DNA of 64,000 nt from Chara braunii (taxonomy: Eukaryota > Streptophyta > Charophyceae > Charales > Characeae). Positions 22,973 to 32,689 of the stretch are shown piece by piece. Location: positions 274,888 to 338,887 of the forward strand of contig BFEA01000317.1 in assembly GCA_003427395.1 (NCBI GenBank), read 5' to 3'. Every line of letters begins with the position of its first letter. Within the stretch, counting starts at the first letter, position 1. The notes beneath the pieces were generated by a model that was not told the DNA's origin, searched no databases, and saw nothing but the letters and a program-made list of their open reading frames with translations. A program made the position numbers and the translations under genes.

Positions 22973-23013
22973 CACCCACCAGCAGGTGGGATACCTGCTG
23001 CAACAGGTGGGTG
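22973..23013 (+). other. Strong nested hairpin
   Basis: CACCCACC (22973-22980) pairs with GGTGGGTG (23006-23013), and AGCAGGT (22981-22987) pairs with ACCTGCT (22993-22999). That is 15 base pairs with one asymmetric internal loop. Isolated; not part of an array that I can see. Confidence 0.7.
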
Positions 23014-23134
23014 ATACCGGTCAGGGGTCAGCCGGTAGCATCAAGACTTAACTTCTTCGATGGGCCGGTCACTGTGGCCCTCCTCCGGTCCCCTCCCCTA
23101 CGAACGTTTGTGGTCTCGGCTCTGTGCCAGCGAT

Positions 23135-23832
23135 GTACTCCCAGGAGGCAGACGCCAAGCTGCTCCCGGAAGGCTTTCGTACCGGCTAGTAGCCAGACCC
23201 TTTTGAGGTGTCCCTCAAGGTAGCTGAANNNNNNNNNNNNNNNNNNNNNNNNNNNNNNNNNNNNNNNNNNNNNNNNNNNNNNNNNNNNNNNNNNNNNNNN
23301 NNNNNNNNNNNNNNNNNNNNNNNNNNNNNNNNNNNNNNNNNNNNNNNNNNNNNNNNNNNNNNNNNNNNNNNNNNNNNNNNNNNNNNNNNNNNNNNNNNNN
23401 NNNNNNNNNNNNNNNNNNNNNNNNNNNNNNNNNNNNNNNNNNNNNNNNNNNNNNNNNNNNNNNNNNNNNNNNNNNNNNNNNNNNNNNNNNNNNNNNNNNN
23501 NNNNNNNNNNNNNNNNNNNNNNNNNNNNNNNNNNNNNNNNNNNNNNNNNNNNNNNNNNNNNNNNNNNNNNNNNNNNNNNNNNNNNNNNNNNNNNNNNNNN
23601 NNNNNNNNNNNNNNNNNNNNNNNNNNNNNNNNNNNNNNNNNNNNNNNNNNNNNNNNNNNNNNNNNNNNNNNNNNNNNNNNNNNNNNNNNNNNNNNNNNNN
23701 NNNNNNNNNNNNNNNNNNNNNNNNNNNNNNNNNNNNNNGTACTCCCAGGAGGCAGACGCCAAGCTGCTCCCGGAAGGCTTTCGTACCGGCTAGTAGCCAG
23801 ACCCTTTTGAGGTGTCCCTCAAGGTAGCTGAA
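23135..23832. other. Assembly gap flanked by an identical 94-bp direct repeat
   Basis: Bases 23135-23228, ending exactly at the gap, are identical to 23739-23832, starting exactly at the other gap edge. The 510 N bases between them (23229-23738) are probably an artefact of two overlapping contig ends that were not merged. A true tandem duplication is possible but less likely. Confidence 0.85.
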
Positions 23833-23839
23833 GTTGTGG

Positions 23840-24760
23840 GACAACTTGTTCGCTATTGCAGGTTCGTTACTATCGGAGGCAGCCGGCGACAGGCGCTAGG
23901 ACGGTGAGGCAAGGCAAAGAGGACTGGGCAGTAGCAGAGATAAGGTGAGCGCAAAGGGAAAGGGCGACGCATATAGATTGTAGGGAAACCCGAGTGCTCT
24001 TGTTTTACTAGGAACAAGCGTCGTGGGAGCACATGCTGTTGGGGAACTGCAATATTGCGGAGCAGGCATTAGGTAGGACGCTACGTTAGGGCGAGGCCGA
24101 CGGAGTGACGAAACAGAGGAGTGTACCCAAACATGGATCTTTACTGGGTGTACACTCAGCGAGAGGAGAGTTGGAGATGGCGGGGTGGTGAGCTCGACGT
24201 ACTGGGAAGAACATGACTCTCTCGATCTTCAGCAAAATCAAGAGGGGGGGGAGAGAAGATCCGGGGGGTTTTGCCCCGAGCGAATCCGATGGTGAAAGCG
24301 GATCGACAAATGGTGGAGTGTAGTGGGAGGTAGGAAGAAGAGATGGTGTGCGGAAGAACAACAAGAGTAGAAGTGGCGAAGGGAAGGATGTGTAACTCGC
24401 CCAATTCTTTAATGGAATTGGGCGAGAGAAGAAGTGAATCAAATGGTTTGGACTTGGGCGAGTTTGAATCTGAGCTCAAATTGGTATGGGACTTAGTAAG
24501 GAGAAAGTTAGTGAGAAAACAAACTGCGCGGAGGTTTCTGGAAGTGGCTATGGAAAGAGAGGGTGAACACGAGAATCGGCTAATTCTCAATGAGATCGAC
24601 CGAGGGAGGGTGCGTTGTGGAGGGTTCTGGCCCTTGCGGCTTCAGATTCGTTGCTAGCTTTAGTGGTAGGTCAGTAGGATTAGAGGTGAAGAGAAAAGAG
24701 GGTGCGCGAAAGTGACGAGGAGGGAAGTACTTACCTGGGAATAAAGTGTGGGAGGGGAGA
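23840..24760. other. Unassigned DNA; overlapping unrecognised frames
   Basis: A + strand frame at 24343-24657 (104 codons) has a plausible charged composition (Glu/Arg/Leu rich), but minus frames of 118 and 144 codons cover the same DNA and no domain is visible. No gene is called. 23900-24060 and 24085-24330 show no repeats. Confidence 0.25.
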
Positions 24761-24770
24761 TTTCAAATAG

Positions 24771-25088
24771 CAATGTATACTTTCGCGTTTCAGCGGAAGA
24801 TTCATTCGATTTTTTTTGCCCGTAGCTTCTACGGGTATTGCCGTTGGGCAGGCATCGGAGTTGGAAACTTATATACCAATGTATACTTTCGCGTTTCAGC
24901 GGAAGATTCATTCGATTTTTTTTGCCCGTAGTTTCTACGGGTATTGCCGTTGGGCAGGCAGCGGAGTTGGAAACTTATATACCAATGTATACTTTCGCGT
25001 TTCAGCGGAAGATTCATTCGATTTTTTTTGCCCGTAGTTTCTACGGGTATTGCCGTTGGGCAGGCAGCGAAGTTGGAAACTCACTTTT
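24771..25088 (+). repeat. Array A, copy III: 106-bp unit in three near-identical copies
   Basis: CAATGTATACTTTCGCG starts at 24771, 24877 and 24983. Units are almost identical, so the amplification is recent. Each unit holds two hairpins: CTTTCGC with GCGGAAG (one T.G) around GTTTCA, and CCCGTAG with CTACGGG around a 3-nt loop (CTT in unit 1, TTT in units 2 and 3). GGAAGATTCATTCGATTTTTTTTGCCC links it to array A of copy I. The repeated frames on both strands are artefacts of the repetition. Confidence 0.9.
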
Positions 25089-25850
25089 TTTTTGAAAGGC
25101 ACGTTGCACCGTCTGTTGTGGCAGTAGCATCCCTCCCTCTCTCTGCGAGCGTGGCTGAACGTGGTGACACTGTGTAGTTCCACCATCAGTGACAGATGCG
25201 CTCCACTTCAGCTGCACTATTGGTAAGAACAACGTGGAGTGGGAAGCGAGTTTGGAGGCTTACTTGTTAGTCGTGCATCGCCTTCTTCTGTTACTGGCGG
25301 CAAAGTAAAGGTGGTTGCGAGACTGAAGGCCTACTTGTGGGCTGGAAGCGCTGACCATCCTCCAGTACGGGGCAACGGGGCAAGCTTACCTATTGGCCGA
25401 CACGTGATAGCAGGAGATCCATGCCAATCCAGTACATCCTGTTGGACAAGGGGGCTGCCCATTCAGTCGGGCGAAACAGCAGAAGACGACAACGAGGTAG
25501 GAGATTTGCTGGTTAGCAGAGGGACTTTCTGTGCCATCAATCGAAGTAGCAAAGTTTGCGAGCTGAGGACCTGTGAACTTACCTGTTGGCTCTTACGTTG
25601 CCTATCCGGCCGTTGGACCGAAGCAGCGAGAGAGACTACGAGCTATTGCGTACTTAGTTGTTGACTGAGGTGTTCCTTGCTCAGCTAGGCAAGCTAGCTG
25701 CAGACTACAGGAGGGAAGAGAGTGCCTACTTGGCAAAGTTGAAGCTGTAAGAAGCTGAGTTCGAGGGGGGGGAGGTATTGTTATGATTGGAAGGTTCATC
25801 AGGAAGTCAACGTGGGGCATTTCGACTCCGATTGACCAAGTTGTTGCTGT
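25089..25850 (+). repeat. Array A remainder, copy III
   Basis: Diverged units with CTTACTTGTTAGTCGTGCATCGCC (25259), CTTACCTATTGGCC (25386) and CTTACCTGTTGGCTC (25578), matching the array A start motif of copy I. Array-like sequence ends near 25650. Confidence 0.5.
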
Positions 25851-25854
25851 ATTC

Positions 25855-26110
25855 TGGCCACCATTGCGTGGCCTTCATGCGAGTCAAGGAACCAAGGCCC
25901 TCTCACGCGAGTCTGAGAGCACCTTTCTTATATCTGAGCGACTCAAACTTTCTTTTTCTGCCCTTCTCACTCTTAGTCTGGTCTATTGGTTCTGATAGGA
26001 AGGCGGCAGGCGGGATTGCAACCCGTAGGACCGCAACAAGACTCTGTGGTGAGTCAGCCCACTGATTGCGGGAGCTCTGCCGGAACTCAGGAGGAGTTCT
26101 GGAGGCACGA
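25855..26110 (+). repeat. Anchor 1, copy III
   Basis: Collinear with 2170-2430 (see there for landmarks); by eye roughly 70-80% identical. Confidence 0.7.
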
Positions 26111-26368
26111 AACTGACATGTATATCATTCTCTATCTGTATGACCCCACTATACCCCTGTTTGACTATTTTCCTCTTAGTTTGACTGATTGTATGAATGT
26201 GTTTCCGTATGATTTCACTTTCTTTCGGGATTTAACCAGGTTAAATGGAAGGAATATGTGTGAAAAACCTAAGTTTCTCTTTATTTTGACTGAAAGCAGA
26301 CTAAGGAATGAACTGGGGGAAGGTGGGAGGAAGACAGATTGCATGAGTTTGACCGGGTCAACCAAGGA

Positions 26369-27135
26369 CTGGGCATTGTTTCTAAGGTGAATGACCCAGG
26401 GCTATGTTTATTTGACTGTTTTTTGAAGGACCAGACATTGTTTCTAAGTTGAATGGCTTGGTTGCTGTGTTTACTTCTGAGGGTTTGCCTGACTGATCTC
26501 TGGGACCAAGCATTGTTTCTAAGTGAATGGCTTGGTCTGTCTGTTTCATCTGGGGTTTCTGACTGAAGTTTGACTAAAGAATCCAACTTCATGCTTTGAA
26601 TGATTTGAGGATAGGTTGAATATTATTTCTAAGCTGAATGGTTCAGTCTTTTGTTTATTTTTGAAGGTGGATTTTTTGTCTAAGGCTAAGCATTGTTTCT
26701 AAGCTGAATGGTTTAGCCTGAACACCACGCATATAAGTATAAACAGAGTATAAACAAAGAATACTTTATCTATACTTGCATATGAACTGACAGTTGGACA
26801 TTATTTCTAAGTTGAATGGTCCAACACTAAGCCACATCATTCAGAAGAGAACGGGAAAGTACTAAGTATAATTGGAAGTAATCTGGGCAAGTTGAGCATT
26901 ATTTCTAAGCTGAATGGCTCAGTCCCCTGCCCATATTTTCATTTTCTTTTGAAACAAATTCAGAAAATTATTAAACTCTGACTATTAAACAGTCCAAGGC
27001 GACTAAACAATGTTTTTAAGCTGAATGGTCTAGTCATATGCCCAAAGAAAAGAAAAAGAATTGTGCAACGTGTTCGTGTATATCTTAAAGGCATGCTAGA
27101 CATTGTTTCTAAGTTGAATGGTCTAGCACTACGCC
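26369..27135 (+). repeat. Array B, copy III: nine tandem hairpins with a different shared loop
   Basis: Hairpins begin near 26369, 26430, 26504, 26616, 26683, 26793, 26892, 27001 and 27095. All nine loops are variants of CATTGTTTCTAAGCTGAATGG, unrelated to the TTCGG loops of copy I. Stems vary and pair: GACCAAG 26504-26510 with 26531-26537; AGGCTAAGC 26683-26691 with 26711-26719 (nine pairs, one G.T); GTTGGAC 26793-26799 with 26819-26825; GCTAGAC 27095-27101 with 27121-27127. Outer GGC/GCC or GGGCA/TGCCC stems flank some units (26885-26889 with 26928-26932). Confidence 0.85.
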
Positions 27136-27199
27136 ATATGTAAGTTGGGTATAAGGGTTAAATCATCTAAATGATTCATGAACTATCTATGAGGATTTT

Positions 27200-27290
27200 G
27201 ACTTGGGGATGGTGAGAGTACTTACTCCTTGTGGTTTGGTCTTGCATGTGGTTGAGTGAGATTACTACTTAGTTTGAGTTTTCAGTTGAT
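27200..27290 (+). other. tRNA-like patch after array B (copy III)
   Basis: GGTGAGAGTACTTACTCC, TTGTGG and GTGGTTGAGTG match the block at 3466-3545 in order and spacing. No clean cloverleaf. Confidence 0.3.
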
Positions 27291-27309
27291 AGGTAGTTGC
27301 TTTAGTTGC

Positions 27310-27740
27310 TCGCCACGTGCTAGAGCCATATGAGTTAGTTTCAATTCCTGCGTTTTCTTGAATCTTTTATTATACTTGGTCTTGTATAAATCTTGGTAAG
27401 TCACTTTCTTTACGGGAAGCACTGCCGAAATTTCTACAAAACCAAGGAGTTAATCAACTTTTGGTTTTTCAAGGTTCAGTTTGTCAGATGTTTTGACTTA
27501 GTAAAAATTTAGACAGTCTCATTTTTTAAAGAGAGTGCTGCCCAAATTTTTACTAATTCAGAGAGTTCGACAAAATTTGACTTTCCAAGATTAAATATTA
27601 TTTTTGTTTTCATATCCAAGCTAGTATAAATTCTGAGAGGGCACTTTTCCTACGGGAAGCGTTGCCGAAACTTTCTTAGTTTAAATGAGTTAGACTATAT
27701 TTTGACAGGTGGCAATTCTGGTAATCCGCCCTTAATAGTG
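27310..27740 (+). repeat. Array C, copy III
   Basis: About three units. One hairpin shows a nested stem: GGCA 27640-27643 with TGCC 27663-27666, and CTTTTC 27644-27649 with GGGAAG 27654-27659. Landmarks TACGGGAAGC, CGAAA(T/C)TT and GAGTTAG as in copy I. Confidence 0.6.
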
Positions 27741-27959
27741 GAGATATTGCCATAGGTCTACATTCCATTGGGTACTAGCTTAGAGGTAGGTCTAGGCTTA
27801 GCTTGTAGGAGGACTTTAGGTGAGAATGTGCTATGGACATTCACTACCATACACGGATGATTAACTTGGGTATTGACATGTTTTATGATACAAGCATTCT
27901 TTGGACACTCGATTCAGAAGTTGGACTAGATTCAGCTTGATCCCAAGAGGATCATTCTC

Positions 27960-28260
27960 TGTTATCACTGATAACAGGTTGGTTGTCGATTCGTCGGTCT
28001 ACAACTTAACTCCAATTCATCCTCAATACTCAACCTAAAAGACTTTAACCCTGGTGGTTTCTATTGTTTTATTAAGGTTTTCACCCGAACTTTTATTGAA
28101 TGGCGATTTAGCAGAGGTACTTAGTATTTAATTATGGAAGGTTGGACAAAGGTTAGGGCTTGCATGACTAAAGCGAGGGGTATGAGTATAGAGAATGATT
28201 GAAGTTGACTCCGTGTAGTGTGTGAATTTCTGGTTAACTCTTTGATATGATTGCAAGTAT
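27960..28260 (+). repeat. Anchor 2, copy III
   Basis: Collinear with 4738-5010: GATAACAGGTTGGTTG, CTCAACCTAA, GTTGGACAAAGGTTAGGG, GATTGAAGTTGACTCCGTG, TTTGATATGATTGCA. Confidence 0.6.
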
Positions 28261-28539
28261 GTTTTGTGGTTCAGACTTTGGATTTGACTGCCTGCAATCA
28301 GATACATATATATAGCTGAGATAAGTCCCACTGTGATTATGAGAAGTGATCGTCTCATACTTATTCCCCAATATATACATATATACACACATACTTATGT
28401 TTGGATGTTGGCGTGGCTTGAGGGGTCTATGCTTAAGGGTCAAATTGCAGACTAAGATTGAGAAAGAAAGAATAATTCTTTCCCTTTACTGATTGTTTGT
28501 TTTTTTAAGATTTCTTAGTCGGATGTTGGTCCTGGGCCT

Positions 28540-28930
28540 GGATTCGAGGTCCTTGTCCATGACATCCCAGGTCCTAGACTCTGCATGGAAGGGATCTCCC
28601 CCCCGCGCAGAGCCTATTTGGCTTGTCTACTGGGACACTCAGCCTAAAGGTCGGAGGTGTCACGGAGGCCGCATGACTTTTCCTTCACTTGTGCAATATC
28701 GTGAAGAGGTATACCTTCACGGTATTTTGAATTTGACACTTGAGTGTCATAAGAGGTACTCGGATCCACGAGGGACCACTCGATTATGGGCACTACATAG
28801 TACGTCATCAGTGCGACTGTTTGCATATTCATGCATTGCTAGTCGATATGGGAAGGCTCTGCGTCCGTGCGGTTTTATACTAAGTCTCGCGCGTGTCGCC
28901 AATCCAATTTCCACATCGAAGAGTTATGGG
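28540..28930 (+). repeat. Hairpin-rich block at the array D position of copy III
   Basis: Strong hairpins include 28695-28706 with 28715-28726 (12 pairs, one T.G), TGACACT 28734-28740 with AGTGTCA 28743-28749 (2-nt loop) and GCACT 28800-28804 with AGTGC 28820-28824. Sequence is not alignable by eye to array D of copies I and II, but it occupies the same place between anchor 2 and domain E. A 189-codon frame (28493-29062) runs through it without a recognisable domain and I do not call it a gene. Confidence 0.5.
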
Positions 28931-29059
28931 ATGGCTACTAAGGGACTAGGAGTGTTGTCTCGTTGTTTGTTCTGCGTCGTTTTGTATATGTGTGGGTGCG
29001 TTTGTATTTTAACTCTTATGTCATTAGAGTGGTGTGCGCATAGTGTACGGGATGCGTCC

Positions 29060-29490
29060 TAGTCAACCGACGACAGACCAAACTTGGGACCTCAGCCCCC
29101 AGGGCGTCGGTTCGCGTACGTGTCTGATAGAGGCGTAAAGCCGTGCGTACCCCCTATGCTACAGCGTACGAGAAACGCCCTCGGCTGATCCACCTCGGCG
29201 ATTGCAACCGATTAGCTTTCATACTGTGAACTGGTAGCTCGACGGGGATACACCCACCAAAGGGAGGTGACAACTCCCGTAAGGTAGAGGTAAGTCGTGC
29301 CTCGCATATGCCCTATCATGTCGTAGGGGCTCGCGAGAGGTATGGCTGGCGCACTCAGCCGGAGCGGTTTGCGGAAGCTCCATGTATATATCGCGATGAG
29401 GGATACCAACTCCTGTGTGACGCGGCCGGGAGGGTCCCGCTCCGTTTTTGCGGTGCCGGACCGATGCGCTCGACAATATTTACTTGTAAC
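29060..29490 (+). other. Domain E, copy III
   Basis: Aligned to 7370-7700 by CGTACCCC, GGTAGCTCGACGGGGATAC, GAGGTAAGTCGTGCCTCGC and TGTGTGACGCGGCCG. The main hairpin has GGGAG 29262-29266 with CTCCC 29274-29278, where copy I has GGGT with ACCC, so both arms changed. The downstream hairpin is GGCTG with CAGCC around GCGCACT, where copy I has AACCG with CGGTT around GCGCGCA. Confidence 0.65.
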
Positions 29491-29504
29491 TTGGCTTGAT
29501 ATTT

Positions 29505-29890
29505 AAACTGGTCGAGCTAAACCTCATAGATGGCAGTGTGACGGTGTGTTTATTTTAATTATAATTGGTTTTCGAAATAGTTGGACTCCACTGTAGAACG
29601 AGCGTTCTAAATATGTGTTTATTTTAGTGATGCATATTTTGTTAAAAACGAATGATATAAATATAAAGAGGAAGTCAAATTGTAGGTTTATTAAAATGTG
29701 ATTATTTTCTTAGCAGTCGAGTTGAACCTCCGAGAGGATAATTTATTTTTTGGCTAGCTTGGTTTATCAAACAATCAATCTGGACTCAGAAAAGAAAGTT
29801 CAATTATGTTTGCTTCGAGATTGATTGTTTTCTGAACCAGTTTAACTGCACTTCAAAAACGACAATTCAACATGTTCCTTTAAGGTTAAA
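29505..29890 (+). repeat. Array F, copy III
   Basis: Units with GTGTGTTTATTTTAATTATAATTGG, GAAATAGTTGGACTCCACTG and AGGAAGTCAAATTGTAGGTTTATT resemble 21440-21990 of copy II. Confidence 0.45.
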
Positions 29891-30129
29891 AAACAACCCA
29901 CCTAATACAAAGTTTACAAACAATCATATCATATTAGAACTTGAGTAAAACTGACGTTATTATCATAAGGCACCTTGATGTATGTTACATCTACCAAGTT
30001 CAGTCGCATAAACGCTTGCCAAGTGTTTGAAATTTTGGTATAACTAATTAAAAGGACAACATAAATCAAAAATAGGTTAAGAGTTGGACTACCAGAGTGA
30101 CACGTGTCAACTTGCCCAGTCTGGCTAAA

Positions 30130-30300
30130 AAAATAATAATAATAATAATAATTTAAGTTAAAATTTTATTTAAAATTTGATAAAGAATTTCGATGTGACC
30201 CCGAGACAAAAGTTGTTCAGTTTATTTTTCTGCATAACGTAGTTTTTTCGGATTTTTAATTTTTTTTTATTTATTTATTTTTGGCTGAGACCTTCCCTTG
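30130..30300 (+). mobile_element. Fragment of the hAT MITE interior
   Basis: AAAATTTGATAAAGAATTTCGATGTGACC, GTTGTTCAGTTTATTTTTCTGCATAAC and a following T-rich run match the interior of the 16148-16913 element. Termini are not recognisable. Confidence 0.5.
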
Positions 30301-30384
30301 TCCGTGCACGACTGAGCTGCCTGGGAAAATAGGGTGACCCGGGCGGCCTGGCTAGTAACCTAGGTTAAGAGGGGGGGGGGGTTT

Positions 30385-30620
30385 GTCGAGTTAGTATAAA
30401 AAATAAGATTTCACTTTCTTAAGGGGAAGTGTTGCCAAACTTTATAGTAAGTTTATACTAAATAAAAAACTTCACGAAATTTTGATTATACTTAAGTATG
30501 AAAACTTCTTCATAAAATTAGCTTAGCTGAAAATTATGAGAGGTTACTTCTCAAAAACGAGAATGTCGAAATTTTATCATCTTTCAGTATATTTTTGAAG
30601 TTTCTCTTATTGAACTTAAT
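30385..30620 (+). repeat. Array C, copy IV
   Basis: CACTTTC 30412-30418 pairs with GGAAGTG 30425-30431 (seven pairs, one T.G), extending the stem seen in other copies. TTCTC pairs with GAGAA in the next unit near 30548. Copy IV begins here; arrays A and B were not found upstream. Confidence 0.55.
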
Positions 30621-30769
30621 ATAGAATCGTGTCGAAATAAGGATATTGGGATGATGTCAATACATGTATGTGAGTACTTGACATAATCGAAACATTGTAC
30701 GATAGGAACTCTCAACGGTCCTTACATGATTACATTACTTGTTACTTTTTGATAAAAGTTCAGTTTGTT

Positions 30770-31445
30770 GACTCAACATCCAAGTACCTTGATACCTCAT
30801 ATAATGTCGAACCTTATTGGCAAAATGCATTCCTATGTGTCACTGTCTGAATGATCAATGTCGCTCTTAAAAATTTTTAAAAATTGGTGGGGAGACTAGG
30901 TAAATAGGTCGTGGATCTGAAATGTTGTAATTATAGAGGTTTCAGAAGGTGAGGGATAACATGTAGTATGAATAAAAGGTTGACTCTGTTAAATACATAA
31001 CATGTGTTTAATTTCATTGTCCATGTACGTCATAAAGATATTGATTGGTTGACTGTACTCGGGTTTTACATCAATGTCCTAAAAAACAAGAAGTATGCCT
31101 TCGTATTTCTATAAGGACACATAAGAAAACCAACTGAGTTTTACATAAAATAACTAAAGTGGGTTCAACCAATCAAAAGGTTATTGCATACATTAAGAGA
31201 AAATGTCATAATTTACAAGAGCAGACTATTCTTATGGTTCAATGAGGAAAAGTGAAATATTTGCCTAATGTAAAATATAATTGTATTCGAGGAATGAAAG
31301 ATAACACGAACTCGTCGAAATTCATTAAACCACAAGTACACCTGCACCTGATTCGAACAAACTTGAATTTCACTCCGCATTAAGTTTCGTCAAGTCTTAG
31401 TCCCATTGTCGTTTTTTTTTTTTACTCCTTTGACATGAAAAACAT

Positions 31446-31488
<43 letters not shown>

Positions 31489-32070
31489 CAATGTTAGGGA
31501 CGAGAGAGCAGTCAGATACATAATCTAGAGTCAATATGAGATTATGGCATCATAACTACACGTTCATCACTTAAGCTATTTTAGAAAAAAAAAAAAAAAA
31601 AGGAACGGAAAACCGTTAGAAACAAAATTTGGAGTATATGTCATTTTTCACAAAGTATCATCAATCTATGCACTATGCCATGCCTCACTGGTAGGGCAAC
31701 GGAAAGGGAAAAAAAAAAAAAAAAAACACAAACAATGAAGGTTAATACTGACCATAGTTGCAAGTAGATTCGTTTCTGAGTGCACTAGTATAAACACACC
31801 TCCTTCATAACCTTTCTCAACATCTTCCTTCTCTTTGCAGGTTTTTTTATTTATTTTTTCCTTGTTTTCGAGAGGGTCCATATGGTCCGAACATTATCTT
31901 ACTGTCGACCCTGCCCCGACCCCCGATGTTCTCGAAATGAGTCGTCTTCAATGAATTTGTTTTGCCTTAACAGTATAGTTGTGCTTTAAAGAAGTCGCAC
32001 TTGTGAAAGTGAAGGTGATCACCTATTGTATTGTATCCCTATCTATATCCTTTATGCCTATTGTCTAACA
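30770..32070 (+). repeat. Anchor 3-like region, copy IV (diverged, interrupted)
   Basis: Weak landmarks in order: TGAATGATCAATGTCGCTCTTAA (near 30850), GTTTCAGAAGGTGAGGGATAACATG (near 30940), and CACTTGTGAAAGTGAAGG with TATCCTTTATGCC (near 31998-32060). Between them are poly-A tracts and a TA/TG microsatellite. The degree of decay suggests copy IV is the oldest. Confidence 0.4.
31445..31485. repeat. (TA)n(TG)n microsatellite
   Basis: Short TA run followed by about a dozen TG units. Confidence 0.9.
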
Positions 32071-32689
32071 CACGTGTAAGTCAACCTTCGACAATTGGGC
32101 CTGTGGTGAAAGTATAACTCCTTAGTTGACTTAAGTTTTTATCCTACCTAGGCTAAGGAATAACCATTGACTCATGACCAACCTCGGTATGAGGTGAAGG
32201 GAATCTAAGCACCCTCGATAATTTTTTCTTTTAAAATGATTAAGTTAGACAGTTAGGTATGCGACCAATGTATTCGGGTTTTATTAAATCGACATTTGGA
32301 CATTGCTTGCTCTCGTGGTTTATATCAGAAGATAACAGGTGTAACATCGAATGACTGATTTTTTCGTGACTCTCTTTCATAGGCTCTTGGAAGATGCAGA
32401 AAACTCTAAAGTTCACTTTTTGTCGTTGATAGGCGAACATTGTAAGTATTACCTATGTAAAGTGCTAACATAGTAGTTTATTTAAGTTTATAAAGATTTC
32501 ATCTTATTTATAGCATTAACATTTGTCCATGCACGAACTATAAAATAAAAAAGTGATGGAAATAGAAACGAATATAATAAGAAATCAAGATTTTGCAAGC
32601 AAGGAAGTTTGTAGGTTTGAGTTGACTTGAATTTTGAGGCGATTAGGTAGATCAACCCCCTGAGACTCGTTGTATGTACGGTTCAATCT

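Noticed and set aside
28493-29062. 189-codon open frame as a gene
   Set aside because: No recognisable domain. It lies across a hairpin-rich block of the composite element and joins domain E, which is clearly non-coding in the other copies.
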